Source of the DNA: an uncultured Lachnospiraceae bacterium
GTDB lineage: Bacteria > Bacillota > Clostridia > Lachnospirales > Lachnospiraceae
Direction of reading: 5' to 3'
Assembly (NCBI GenBank): GCA_947599905.1
Contig: CANQFR010000001.1
Location: 1-64,000, forward strand
Length of the DNA: 64,000 nucleotides
A model generated the notes under the pieces. It worked only from the letters and a program-made list of their open reading frames with translations. It did not search any database and was not told the origin of the DNA. Position numbers and translations under genes: made by a program. How positions within the stretch are numbered: position 1 is the first letter of the stretch; every line of letters starts with the position of its first letter. This document shows positions 20,468-30,215 of the stretch, one piece after another.

Positions 20468-20998
20468 CTACCCCTTGCCAAACATGATTTCCTCCAAAGT
20501 GCGGAACTTAAGGAGCTTCGTACCCCTCTCCTCTACGCCGTCCCTTGTCACCGATACCTTGTAATACAGCATTGCGTTGGTATTTATATAAAATGACCAC
20601 ACATCCTTCGTGTCCATGCTGTAGCCATACCAGAACAGCTCCGCCGAACAGTTTCTCTCCAACTGAACAAAGCGATCCCGTGACTTTCCGAAGGCAAGGC
20701 ACTCAAGCACAACGTGCCCACCAAGAACCTGTGCTTTGAACTGACCGTTCAAATGCCCGACACACTGCCCTGGAACGCAAGGAACGATGTAATTGCCAGA
20801 CAGATTGCAATCGCCGAAAAGCCCCTGGAACGCCTCCTGCAAAGTCTTACTCTGGCTTTTCATCCCGTAATACCCCGCATAAGCCTTTATGCCCTGCGCA
20901 GTGTGCATGACGCTTACATGATGCATCCTGCCAGTCCTGTAATCTATCACCATGTATATATCCGAATTCGTCGGTATAACCTGGACATCATAAGCCAT
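20468..20998 (-). CDS. Array paralogue
   Basis: AYDVQVI, IDYRTGR, VPCVPGQCVGHLN, LECLAFGKSRDRFVQLE, FWYGYS, FRTLEEIMFG. Confidence 0.8.
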   Translation of the reverse strand: MAYDVQVIPTNSDIYMVIDYRTGRMHHVSVMHTAQGIKAYAGYYGMKSQSKTLQEAFQGLFGDCNLSGNYIVPCVPGQCVGHLNGQFKAQVLGGHVVLECLAFGKSRDRFVQLERNCSAELFWYGYSMDTKDVWSFYINTNAMLYYKVSVTRDGVEERGTKLLKFRTLEEIMFGKG

Positions 20999-21546
20999 TA
21001 TCCTGCCACCTCTCTATTAAACATGATGTCCTCCATGGTTCTATACCTCAGAAATTTATCTGATGATTCATACACGCCACGCCTTGTAACGGACACCTCC
21101 TTGTACTTGCCATCGGAATCGCATATGTAAACAGTGAACACGTTCTGCTTCTCGCCAATGGAATACCCGTACCAGAAACCCTCCCTGTATACCCCAGACA
21201 GCCGAACGAACCTGTCACGGCGCTTACTCCTCATCAGGTTCTCAAGCATCACAACGCCCCTACTATATGAAGCCCTTATAATACCATTCTTCTCGCCAAT
21301 GCACTGCCCTGGTATACATGGAAGAATAGAATTTCCAACCACGTTTACGCTTCCTAACATCTCCTCAAGGCACTCCTGAAGGCTGTGATGATATGCTGAA
21401 TCGCCCAGATGCTTACTGCATGAATACACACGCACACTCCCACTCGAAGTTGTCGTTATTACCAAATTTCGCCTCGTACAGTTTGAATAATCAAGCGCAT
21501 AAAGCACGTCCTGGGTCGCATTAAGTATCTGGACTGCATATGCCAT
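20998..21546 (-). CDS. Array paralogue
   Basis: AYAVQILNA, LDYSNC, LPCIPGQCIGEKN, LENLMRSKRRDRFVRLS, FWYGYS, YRTMEDIMF. Confidence 0.8.
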   Translation of the reverse strand: MAYAVQILNATQDVLYALDYSNCTRRNLVITTTSSGSVRVYSCSKHLGDSAYHHSLQECLEEMLGSVNVVGNSILPCIPGQCIGEKNGIIRASYSRGVVMLENLMRSKRRDRFVRLSGVYREGFWYGYSIGEKQNVFTVYICDSDGKYKEVSVTRRGVYESSDKFLRYRTMEDIMFNREVAG

Positions 21547-21562
21547 GCAAAAATCAGCCTCC

Positions 21563-22096
21563 TTACTGTTTAAACATCACGTCCCTTAGAGTCACATAGG
21601 GCAGCTTCGCCATATTCAATGAAAGCACACCGATTTCATAGTGGTCTTTGAACAGCCAAACATACAACTCACATGAACTGCCTATGTACAGCCTCAACGC
21701 TATACATCCCTTATCATGCTGGAAGAATGCAAACCACCAATTCTCCGGAAGCCACTCGGCATACCCCTCAAGATATGCGTAACGCCTTTCCACGCCAAGA
21801 GCCGCATACTCCACAAGGAATGACTCCGTGCCCCCGTACCTTACCCTTTTCATCAATACGTCCATACAATGGATGCCGACACAGTCCTCCGGGAACACCG
21901 GGATGCCTCCATTGAAGCCCCTGTATGAATTCTTCCCGACAACAGTATCCAGAGGAAGCCTCACATTCCACGTGCCTGATGTCACAAGCAGGCTGTTCTC
22001 GCCGCCAACCCTATAATATTTTGACAACTTCAGCGTATTGTAATCCACGAACTCAAAACAGCCGATATAATCACCAATGCACTGCGCAATAGCCAT
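21563..22096 (-). CDS. Array paralogue (divergent)
   Basis: VDYNTLK, VFPEDCVGIHC, GVERRYAYLE, NWWFAFF, YVTLRDVMF. Confidence 0.75.
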   Translation of the reverse strand: MAIAQCIGDYIGCFEFVDYNTLKLSKYYRVGGENSLLVTSGTWNVRLPLDTVVGKNSYRGFNGGIPVFPEDCVGIHCMDVLMKRVRYGGTESFLVEYAALGVERRYAYLEGYAEWLPENWWFAFFQHDKGCIALRLYIGSSCELYVWLFKDHYEIGVLSLNMAKLPYVTLRDVMFKQ

Positions 22097-22647
22097 TAAC
22101 TCAACACCCCCATGACTACTTCCTCTGGGCGTAAATACCTTAAATACCTGCCTAGCATCCTGTCATAAACCTTAAGATTGTCTGAAAACACATTTCCATT
22201 CGTATCTACAAACAGTTCAGCAACCGTCTCCCCGTACCCGGCAAGCACCCTGACAACCGTATAGCAGGCAATAACATCCCAATAATACCCTCCCCAGACC
22301 TGCTTCGGTGTTATGGTCAAATCCACACGATGCTCCGGCGCACTCAATGCAATGAACCTGTCACGAAGCCCACGCTTCTTCCTCATCAGGTTCTCCACAA
22401 CGGCATAATTCTCTGTGCTGTAGAAATCGAACTTCACATCCGTGGTAAAATCCGACACCCTGCACGGGCAAATCAGCCCGTTTATGTAATTCGTCCTGCC
22501 AAGGTTCCTCTCTACAAGCCCAGGCAAGTCCTTCATGAAAGCGTTCGACAAATCAACCTCGACACGCCTCTCATGGCTGTAATTTACGGCCTCTATCGCC
22601 CATACCCCTAAACTCAATACCTGTGAATCATACTTCGGCAACACCAA
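22096..22647 (-). CDS. Array paralogue
   Basis: KYDSQVLSL, VNYSHE, CPCRVSDFTTDVKFDF, DRFIAL, VWGGYYW. Confidence 0.8.
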   Translation of the reverse strand: MVLPKYDSQVLSLGVWAIEAVNYSHERRVEVDLSNAFMKDLPGLVERNLGRTNYINGLICPCRVSDFTTDVKFDFYSTENYAVVENLMRKKRGLRDRFIALSAPEHRVDLTITPKQVWGGYYWDVIACYTVVRVLAGYGETVAELFVDTNGNVFSDNLKVYDRMLGRYLRYLRPEEVVMGVLS

Positions 22648-22656
22648 ACACCACCC

Positions 22657-23190
22657 TTAATAACCAAACAGCACCTCTTCCAGACGTGCGTACCCCATAT
22701 AACGTGACAGCCGCTTATCATATACCTTTCCAACGCCCATCGACCTTCCAGTGACGTCCACATACAGCTCAGTCACGTGCCTCGTGCTGCCAAGCATCAC
22801 CAGCAGAGACATAATCCCAGAAGCCTGGTCAAAATAATAGCCGCCCCACGGCTGTTCCGAAGCGGCACTGCTGATCCCATAATCCATATACCTCAAATAC
22901 ATGAACCTTGCCGGGATGCCCTTCCGACTCCTCGACAAGTCCTCTACAAGCACCCCTTCGCCATACTTCCTGAAATCGTACTTTACATAATCCGTAAAAT
23001 CAGAAACAGGGCACGGAAGAACCCTGTACCCCTCAAGGTTTATCCTGCCAAGCCTCTTCCTCAAATATTTGCCCACCTCGCCTGGCATCACACGCTCAAT
23101 GTCCAACTCCATGAGCGTATCATCCTTATAGTCGATTGCAAAAACACGTGTCGACTCCAGTGACAACACCTGGGCATCATACTTCGGCAC
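22657..23190 (-). CDS. Array paralogue, closest relative of the preceding gene
   Basis: KYDAQVLSL, IDYKDD, LPCPVSDFTDYVKYDF, PWGGYYF, YARLEEVLFG. Confidence 0.8.
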   Translation of the reverse strand: MPKYDAQVLSLESTRVFAIDYKDDTLMELDIERVMPGEVGKYLRKRLGRINLEGYRVLPCPVSDFTDYVKYDFRKYGEGVLVEDLSRSRKGIPARFMYLRYMDYGISSAASEQPWGGYYFDQASGIMSLLVMLGSTRHVTELYVDVTGRSMGVGKVYDKRLSRYMGYARLEEVLFGY

Positions 23191-23791
23191 TGAACAACAC
23201 CTCCCTCAAAATCTGCTCCAATGTCTTATACTCCAGCCTGAACCGATCGACAAGGTCACTGCCTTCGGCATAGTCGCTATAGAACCGTACCTTCGTCTCA
23301 AATCCGCCGCCAAGCAACATCCACAAAATATAGCCTCCTACTGACTTACTGTACCCGTAAGAAGCCTCGTCATACTCCGACTGGAACCTGTCGCTCGACC
23401 ACCTTGTTTGCTTTGGAGACATAACTACGAACCTATTGGCACGCCCTGCCATTCATTTGCACTCTACGACCTTATACCCAAACTTGCCTAATGTGAAGAA
23501 ACCGAACAGATCGTCCCTTGCACCGTTAAACTTATTCTGCGGCAAGCCAGGCATAATCTCATCAGGCATGTCAACTTCCTTTACCATATTCACGCCGCCA
23601 AACAGCTTGTTAAGTGCCTCTGTTATGCTCACTCCACGACACTCTCCTGTGTCGATTACACTCACGGAAATATCACCATTACCATGTTCATGAATATGCA
23701 CTGGCCTGCAAATACCCCTCTTATAATCTATTACCGTTAATTCATACGGATCATAATCAGACTCAAACATCTGACAATTAAATTCCAACAT
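23177..23791 (-). pseudogene. Array paralogue interrupted by one in-frame UGA
   Basis: ORFs 23453-23791 and 23177-23452 are in the same frame; VVECK-UGA-MAGRANRFVVM aligns gap-free with IECNYFGEREDRFLAV of the neighbour. Confidence 0.75.
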
Positions 23792-23822
23792 ACATCAAAT
23801 ACCTCACACTCGCTTCAGGCAT

Positions 23823-25133
23823 TTATAAACCACCCTGATTATTTTCAATCGTGCCAAACACGATACCCCTTACGATTTGCTCATGCGTCCTGTATTCACA
23901 ACGGAAATTCTTGCCATGCGGAGTCCTTACATCCGCATGATCCTTATAAAACCTTACCTCTTTTGCAAGCTCCCCATTTAACAACAGCCATAATGACACG
24001 CCACCATTTGCACACTTCGAATACCCGAATGATGCCTGCTTCGCAAATTTATTTTCAACATTTTCATCAAACACGTACTCGTACATCCAGCCATTAAGCT
24101 TGTTCGTTGGAACTGCCAAGAACCTGTCTTCCCTTTCACCGAAATAATTGCACTCTATCAGCGTAAGCCCTGCACCTGGTACTGACTCGAACTTAAACAC
24201 ATTGGCATCCGCACCAGCATACTTTCTGTAAGGCAGACCTGGCTGCACCTCTCCCTCCACAACATTCACACAACCAAGAGAACTCAACTCCCCATATGTA
24301 TTCTTTAAAGCACTGCATTCACCGCTTTTATAATCTATCACAAAACTCCTTAATTTATAATTATAATTGTCTGGACGCCGAACAGTTTCAATCTTAAAAA
24401 TCTGGCAACCGTACACGGGATAACCCGGAGCATCTTCAACCTTAAAATAAGGAAGAACTACCCCTGAATCTATATCGACTGCTCCGCCCTTCTCCATTCG
24501 GAGCCTCAAATTATGCCTTTCCTCGCCTTCCCTACAGCCACCGCTGGACAGAAAAAGCACATTACAGTCATACTTCTTATCAAAATACCAGCCGTACCTA
24601 AAGTCCGTCCCAAGCTTATCGTACCCGTTCCAAGGCCAGCTTATCTCTCCACTATCTGGAACGAACACAATGTTGTCCTCACGCTCGCCCATAAAACAGC
24701 ACTTGAACAGCGTTCCTCCATCAACTTTCCTTATTTTAAACAAATGATCGGTAAAACCAATACAATACGATGGCTCGCATCTCTTTAGCCTATCATTGCG
24801 TCTCTTTATCCTAGCATTGAAGCTTAATTCAATATTTAAATCCTTAAACACCTTCCTAATACACTCAGAGACATAATTCTTTGACAGATACCCCGTATTA
24901 TCCGAATTACCCCACTTCAAGCGCATCAAATACCTGCTCCCAGAATACTTACTAGCAAGGTCTTTGTCCTCGATGACGCTCAAAGCCCTTACATCAACGT
25001 CAAAGAAATCCCTTCTTGTGTAATCTACCCCTATCATCCACAGACTGTCGCCTGTAAACTTAAAATCAAGTACCTGGGCGCTGTAATATCTAAAATGATA
25101 ATCATCATAATCGTACATATGTCTCTCCATCAA
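23823..25133 (-). CDS. Fused double-domain array paralogue (436 aa)
   Basis: YYSAQVLDF...EPSYCIGFTDHLFKI...; linker PYFKVEDAPG; YGCQIFKI...IDYKSGE...QPGLPYRKYAGAD...YRTHEQIVRGIVFG. Confidence 0.85.
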   Translation of the reverse strand: MMERHMYDYDDYHFRYYSAQVLDFKFTGDSLWMIGVDYTRRDFFDVDVRALSVIEDKDLASKYSGSRYLMRLKWGNSDNTGYLSKNYVSECIRKVFKDLNIELSFNARIKRRNDRLKRCEPSYCIGFTDHLFKIRKVDGGTLFKCCFMGEREDNIVFVPDSGEISWPWNGYDKLGTDFRYGWYFDKKYDCNVLFLSSGGCREGEERHNLRLRMEKGGAVDIDSGVVLPYFKVEDAPGYPVYGCQIFKIETVRRPDNYNYKLRSFVIDYKSGECSALKNTYGELSSLGCVNVVEGEVQPGLPYRKYAGADANVFKFESVPGAGLTLIECNYFGEREDRFLAVPTNKLNGWMYEYVFDENVENKFAKQASFGYSKCANGGVSLWLLLNGELAKEVRFYKDHADVRTPHGKNFRCEYRTHEQIVRGIVFGTIENNQGGL

Positions 25134-25158
25134 ATATCTTCAGGCGACACTGCCCGAG

Positions 25159-26436
25159 TCAAACTTTATTATTAAACATGACCTCCCTCAAAGTCTTATA
25201 CGAATACCTAAAATCGCCGCCTGCGATGGCTATATGCCACTCGTAGAATATCACCTCGGCTGTTAATTTACCTTCATCCAGAAGATAAAGTGACAAGCCG
25301 CCATCCTCCCTCCTTGCGTACCCGTAAGAAGGGCTATCCGGCTTCACGCCAATCATGACAGCCGAACCGTCGCTCGTCCACACGATATGCGTAAAAGGTA
25401 TGCATACGAACCTATCCGCCCTGTCGCCGAACATCCGGCACTCTATCACCTGTACCCCGTTGTTCCTGTCCACTGAAAACCGAAACATGTCCGAATCGGC
25501 TCCCCTAAACGCCTGATGTGGCAAGCCTGGTAAAATAGAACCTGCCTTGGACAGGTTCACGTACCCCTTAAGCATGTTGCTGATGGCTGACGGTACATCC
25601 TTTCCAAGCCCTGTTCCACGCACGCCGTCCAGCCTTACTGAACACTTGCCGAAAACCTTGAAGGTCTCAACCTTCTTACACACGGACTTGCCATAATCTA
25701 TTACATAAAAATCCGAATCATCCTTCTTAAACACCTGGTAGTCATACATTGACCTGCCGCCGCTTGGTGCGTCCTCAAGCTTTATATAGGGAATCGTACA
25801 GTTATCGACCTCGTCTACTGCGCCATTCTCCTCCATGTAAAAGATGGCAAAATCCAAATAATTCTTCCCGCCTTCCTTCCCGGACGAAAGCACAAGCACA
25901 TGGCAAGCCTTCTCCCTCTCCCAATACCAGCCATACCTCGCAGTAAGCCCAAGCCCGCTGCCGTCCCAGCCCCATGCTGGCGGATCGGACTCCCATTTCG
26001 CCTCCTCTGACACGAACAGAAACCTGTCCTCCCTGTCACCACGGAACATGCACTCAAACAGCGCACCTCCATTCACCTTCCTTACAGTGAATACGTCCTC
26101 CTCATACCCCTGGCAATCCTGCGGCTGGCAATGCTCCAGACGCTGCCGCTTCCAGTCCAGATTCGTCCTACCGAAAGCCTTCTGCAAGCACTCGCCCATA
26201 TCCCTGCCACCGTAAAACTCCGGGTCAAGCTCGTTGCCATACTTCACCGTCAACACATACGGATTCTTGGAAACCATGTCAACCAACTTCGGATCGTCAT
26301 CCTCATCGGCATAGAAATCGACAGACCTTATAAGCGACAAGTCAAAACAATCCTTGCACCTGTAATCCACGCCAGTGACCCACCACTCGCCGTCCGAAAC
26401 CTCGAAATTAATAACCTGTGCATCGTACCTCGCCAT
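25159..26436 (-). CDS. Fused double-domain array paralogue (425 aa)
   Basis: RYDAQVINF...CQPQDCQGYEEDVFTV...; linker PYIKLEDAPSG; MYDYQVFKK...LPGLPHQAFRGAD...YKTLREVMFN. Confidence 0.85.
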   Translation of the reverse strand: MARYDAQVINFEVSDGEWWVTGVDYRCKDCFDLSLIRSVDFYADEDDDPKLVDMVSKNPYVLTVKYGNELDPEFYGGRDMGECLQKAFGRTNLDWKRQRLEHCQPQDCQGYEEDVFTVRKVNGGALFECMFRGDREDRFLFVSEEAKWESDPPAWGWDGSGLGLTARYGWYWEREKACHVLVLSSGKEGGKNYLDFAIFYMEENGAVDEVDNCTIPYIKLEDAPSGGRSMYDYQVFKKDDSDFYVIDYGKSVCKKVETFKVFGKCSVRLDGVRGTGLGKDVPSAISNMLKGYVNLSKAGSILPGLPHQAFRGADSDMFRFSVDRNNGVQVIECRMFGDRADRFVCIPFTHIVWTSDGSAVMIGVKPDSPSYGYARREDGGLSLYLLDEGKLTAEVIFYEWHIAIAGGDFRYSYKTLREVMFNNKV

Positions 26437-26437
26437 A

Positions 26438-27058
26438 CTACCCTAGAGACACCTCCCTAAACGTCCTCAAAGGATGCGGCTCATTATCCATCGTCAAAAG
26501 AAAACTATCCTTATAAAATAATACCGCCTGGAACGTATAATTTGTCAACCTTACAGTAAAATACCAAGCCTCACGCTCCGGAATCCAACAATACCCGAAA
26601 GCTACCTTTGAACTGTCTGACTTGCACGTCTGCCAGTCCCACGTGAACCTTGGTATCCTTGCGAAACGCCTTGGATCTGATACCCCGTAAGCCCTGCTCT
26701 CCACGCACAAATCCCCTCTATACAGGACAGCCGCATCAAACAGCGACTCCTTAACGCCCTTGCACTCGTCAGGCCTTATGCCAAATACGTGAGTCCTCTC
26801 AATCCCAGACCACCCGACCGTCTCCATGTCCACATTGACGTTGCCGTACATGCGCCTCAATACCTCTGCTTCTGACTTACACCCGACATTAAACGGAACG
26901 CTGTTGCCACCGAATGCCTCCGTGCCTGAGTACAGAATCATAGTATTCTGCCTTGTCGTGGCAAAATTCACATGCCGAAGCTTCCCGACCTTGTAATCGA
27001 TTACTATGCAGTGACTTTCAGCAATACTCACAACCTGGACGTCATATTTCTCAGCCAT
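26438..27058 (-). CDS. Array paralogue
   Basis: KYDVQVVSI, IDYKVGK, RPDECKGVKESLFD, VESRAYG, VAFGYCW, LRTFREVSLG. Confidence 0.8.
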   Translation of the reverse strand: MAEKYDVQVVSIAESHCIVIDYKVGKLRHVNFATTRQNTMILYSGTEAFGGNSVPFNVGCKSEAEVLRRMYGNVNVDMETVGWSGIERTHVFGIRPDECKGVKESLFDAAVLYRGDLCVESRAYGVSDPRRFARIPRFTWDWQTCKSDSSKVAFGYCWIPEREAWYFTVRLTNYTFQAVLFYKDSFLLTMDNEPHPLRTFREVSLG

Positions 27059-27662
27059 TTAGCATACACACCTCCTTAAATGTCAAGTAACCACTGCTTA
27101 CCTTATTCAACGGATCAAACACTCCACGCTCATAGAAACTCAAGCTGTAGCTCACATGCGGGTCTTCCCCACGTATCCGCAGTACCCAGCACTGCATTGA
27201 CGGAACATAAAAATACCCAAAGAACGGCTTTGACGGTTCATGGTACACTGTAAACCAATCATTAACATAATCAAGCACTATGAAACGCCTTGCCCCAAGA
27301 GAAGGCCATGCAAGGCACTCGACCAAAAGACCATTCCCATACTTGCGTACATTAAACAATGACTTGCCACAGCCAAAGCACTGCTCCGGCGATACCCCGT
27401 ATATTGAGTTCCACATCATCCTTCCCATGTTCACGCTTCCCCCATACAGCCTCTCAACCAAATCAGCAAGGCACTCGCACTTACAGGTTGACGTGACCAT
27501 TACCTTCTCATTGTCCACATCAAAGCCCTCATAATAAGTATTGCTGCCTACATGATACTTATTAAAAGCGACACACCTCCAGATGTTCTGCCTGTAATCA
27601 AACAAGCCAATCCTGTCATTACTGTATAATTGGAACGCCTGTACCGCAAACTTCTTAGCCAT
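27051..27662 (-). CDS. Array paralogue
   Basis: Likely start MAKKFAVQAFQL; FDYRQN, SPEQCFGCGKSLFNV, VECLAWPSLGARRFIVL, YLTFKEVCM. Confidence 0.8.
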   Translation of the reverse strand: MAKKFAVQAFQLYSNDRIGLFDYRQNIWRCVAFNKYHVGSNTYYEGFDVDNEKVMVTSTCKCECLADLVERLYGGSVNMGRMMWNSIYGVSPEQCFGCGKSLFNVRKYGNGLLVECLAWPSLGARRFIVLDYVNDWFTVYHEPSKPFFGYFYVPSMQCWVLRIRGEDPHVSYSLSFYERGVFDPLNKVSSGYLTFKEVCMLNG

Positions 27663-28272
27663 TCCCGAAACATACCTCCATGAACGTTGAGTACCCAGAT
27701 TTGTACCCCAAGGCTGGGATATGAATTCCATTCCTGTAAAAATTCACATGCACTGACACATGCTCGTCCGTGGTCTGCAGGCTCAAATCCCATGCATTAA
27801 TGAATGGCATATAGTACCAGCCAAAAAACACCTTGGATGGATTATCATCGCACACGCCCCAATCCATGTAACGGAGCAGCCTTACGAACCGCCTTGTGCC
27901 AAGCTCTGGATATACAAGGCACTCAATGCACAAATCGCCGCCACTCAGTTCAGAAACGTTAAACAAGGGCTTCTTAAACCCGATGCACTGACAAGGCAAT
28001 ACACCGTAAATCTGCTTACCCGTCCATGTGCGAACCATATTCACGTTCCCGTACATCAGCCTTACCACATCGGCGACACATTTACACTTACTTGATACAC
28101 CTACAAAAGCTCCGCTGCCACCTACCTCAGTCCCCTCGTAATACGTCCCGTCACTGGCATGGCACTTCACGATTTTCACGGTCTTCCTGACATTATTCTT
28201 ATAATCGGCAACCAACACATTGCCATCCCTAAAATGCAGAACCTGCACATTATACTTTTCCAATGAAACCAC
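27655..28272 (-). CDS. Array paralogue
   Basis: KYNVQVLHF, ADYKNN, LPCQCIGFKKPLFNV, IECLVYPELGTRRFVRL, YSTFMEVCFGNG. Confidence 0.8.
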   Translation of the reverse strand: MVSLEKYNVQVLHFRDGNVLVADYKNNVRKTVKIVKCHASDGTYYEGTEVGGSGAFVGVSSKCKCVADVVRLMYGNVNMVRTWTGKQIYGVLPCQCIGFKKPLFNVSELSGGDLCIECLVYPELGTRRFVRLLRYMDWGVCDDNPSKVFFGWYYMPFINAWDLSLQTTDEHVSVHVNFYRNGIHIPALGYKSGYSTFMEVCFGNG

Positions 28273-28274
28273 GC

Positions 28275-28859
28275 CTACCTGAAAATAATCTGATTCATCG
28301 TCTCATACTTAAGACTCGCCTTCCACTTCGGCTTCCCACCATTAAGCGGAACGTAATAGACATCCACATGGCTTGCAGAAAACACCAACTCATACAACGG
28401 AACCTGGCGATTCGTACTGCTGAATATGAAAACACGCCATGCGACACCCTCCTTCACATACCCGTACTTGCTATTATCATAAAATGGCGACATATTCACC
28501 CATACGACTGTCTCCCTTGACATGTACAGATACTTATTAAAGGGTTTTGCGTAAAACAGATATCCTCCGGCGTACCCCCTCATGGATATCTTCATGTCAC
28601 AGCCTTTAAAATATGCGCACCCAACAGAAAACATCATGCTATCCGTGTGCTTCATGTTCAAGCTGCCATACCCTGCGGCTGCAAGGCACTGGCCAAGCGT
28701 GTACCTTACTATGTAATCACCCTCACTTGGCACATAAAGAGAAAACTTGCCGATCGGCAATTTCTCGAACTTAAGAGAAATCAACCTATCGCAAGTGTAA
28801 TCTATCAAATCCACTCTATTGTCAAGCACCCTGCACACCTGGTAATCATACATTGCCAA
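28275..28859 (-). CDS. Array paralogue (divergent)
   Basis: MYDYQVCRV, IDYTCD, SKYGYV, YETMNQIIF. Confidence 0.75.
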   Translation of the reverse strand: MAMYDYQVCRVLDNRVDLIDYTCDRLISLKFEKLPIGKFSLYVPSEGDYIVRYTLGQCLAAAGYGSLNMKHTDSMMFSVGCAYFKGCDMKISMRGYAGGYLFYAKPFNKYLYMSRETVVWVNMSPFYDNSKYGYVKEGVAWRVFIFSSTNRQVPLYELVFSASHVDVYYVPLNGGKPKWKASLKYETMNQIIFR

Positions 28860-29412
28860 ACATAATCTCCCTTAAGGTCTTATACTTTATCAATTTATGG
28901 TCATTCAGGAAATATGAATAACCCTGCGGAAGCAAATACCTTTCCACTGGCCTGTAACAGCTGAATACCTTAAGAACGAAACATTCGACTGGATAAGTCT
29001 CCTTATAGAAACCGTACCACCAGTTATCCTCAAGAAAATCATCATACACACGAACCAGAAGGAACCTCCTGTCCGTTATACCCCTCAAAGCGGCGTTCTC
29101 CACAAGCACCCTCTTGTAATCGTACAGCTTGCATACCAAATCCTGCGAATGCACCACACTGAACTGCCCTGGGAACGAACGCCTCGGATTCATGAACTCG
29201 TCATAATTCGACTCTCCAACATACCCAGACACCACGCTATGCTCCGACATGCCTATGGCACTTCCGTCCGTGACCTGGCTTCCGTCCACATACAGCCTGT
29301 ACCCACGGCTTCCGCCTCCCCACAAGGACAGCAGATGCGGCTTCAAGTCCGCATAATCGACGAACAAGTAATCTCCCCTTACCTTTCCAAGGTACTGCCA
29401 CCTACATCCCAT
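28846..29412 (-). CDS. Array paralogue (divergent)
   Basis: VDYADLK, VENAAL, DRRFLLV, NWWYGFY, YKTLREIMFGN. Confidence 0.75.
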   Translation of the reverse strand: MGCRWQYLGKVRGDYLFVDYADLKPHLLSLWGGGSRGYRLYVDGSQVTDGSAIGMSEHSVVSGYVGESNYDEFMNPRRSFPGQFSVVHSQDLVCKLYDYKRVLVENAALRGITDRRFLLVRVYDDFLEDNWWYGFYKETYPVECFVLKVFSCYRPVERYLLPQGYSYFLNDHKLIKYKTLREIMFGNV

Positions 29413-30070
29413 GCGAAGCCTCCAAAGACCTAATCAACCTCTTATTTATCTTAATGCAATCCTTTACCTCTCCATGATAGCACATTAACAGCCAATCACG
29501 CAACTTCCCGTTGAATGTAAGTATCTTTGAAAAAGACCTTATATCCTGCACGTTCACGTCAAGATACCCAGACAGGAAATGGAGCAGACTTATGCCTGAC
29601 CTCATATCGCTGAAAAAGGCATGTGCATCCCTGCCATTCTTATACAGGCTCTCCACTGCGCCCATGAAATGCGTGGAACACTGCAAGATCAGGTCACGCC
29701 TCACGCCGTCCAGAAGCCCAGCACCCCACATGTCCAGAAGCCATGGATAAAAACCAGTCACAGAATCAAGCTCCCTTAACACGTCCATGCTGCCAAGGCA
29801 AAGCGTCACAAGCAACTTTATGAAACAACGGCGAGCCTCCTTCGCATTCACATCCGCCTTTACCCCGAATACTATCGGCTTGATGGCAAGATACGCCGCA
29901 TCCGTCATCACAAGCTCCCTCCAGCCGGGATACCACCTATCCATGAAAACCATTATGTCATTATCAGACAAAACCTCGCCCTCCCGCCTATCCACAGCAC
30001 AATCTCCACAAATACCTGAAAAGCACAATGAATGAACACACGCACGAAGCGAACCCGACCAGAACCGCAA
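29402..30070 (-). CDS. Hypothetical protein, not an obvious array-family member
   Basis: 222 aa ORF consistent with local gene packing; lacks family motifs; start uncertain. Confidence 0.6.
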   Translation of the reverse strand: MRFWSGSLRACVHSLCFSGICGDCAVDRREGEVLSDNDIMVFMDRWYPGWRELVMTDAAYLAIKPIVFGVKADVNAKEARRCFIKLLVTLCLGSMDVLRELDSVTGFYPWLLDMWGAGLLDGVRRDLILQCSTHFMGAVESLYKNGRDAHAFFSDMRSGISLLHFLSGYLDVNVQDIRSFSKILTFNGKLRDWLLMCYHGEVKDCIKINKRLIRSLEASHGM

Positions 30071-30215
30071 CCATTAGCGCAAGCGTGCCGAACACGCCGA
30101 GCAATACCCCAAGGGATACGGCGAAAGCCGCCACGCACGCCAAGGAAACCACTACCCTGCCTATGCCGCCAAGACCCCTAAGCGATACGAAGAACAAGAC
30201 CACGCTGGCAATCAT
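29988..30215 (-). CDS. Small multi-TM membrane protein
   Basis: 75 aa, almost entirely hydrophobic; its stop lies inside the start of the downstream ORF. Confidence 0.5.
   Translation of the reverse strand: MIASVVLFFVSLRGLGGIGRVVVSLACVAAFAVSLGVLLGVFGTLALMVAVLVGFASCVCSFIVLFRYLWRLCCG

Noticed and set aside
2596-24602. Frequent TACCCG (e.g. tacccgtacc) as an extension of the TACCCC motif
   Set aside because: These mostly encode the conserved W-Y-G-Y(Y) box (TAC-GGG-TAC), so protein conservation explains them; not counted.
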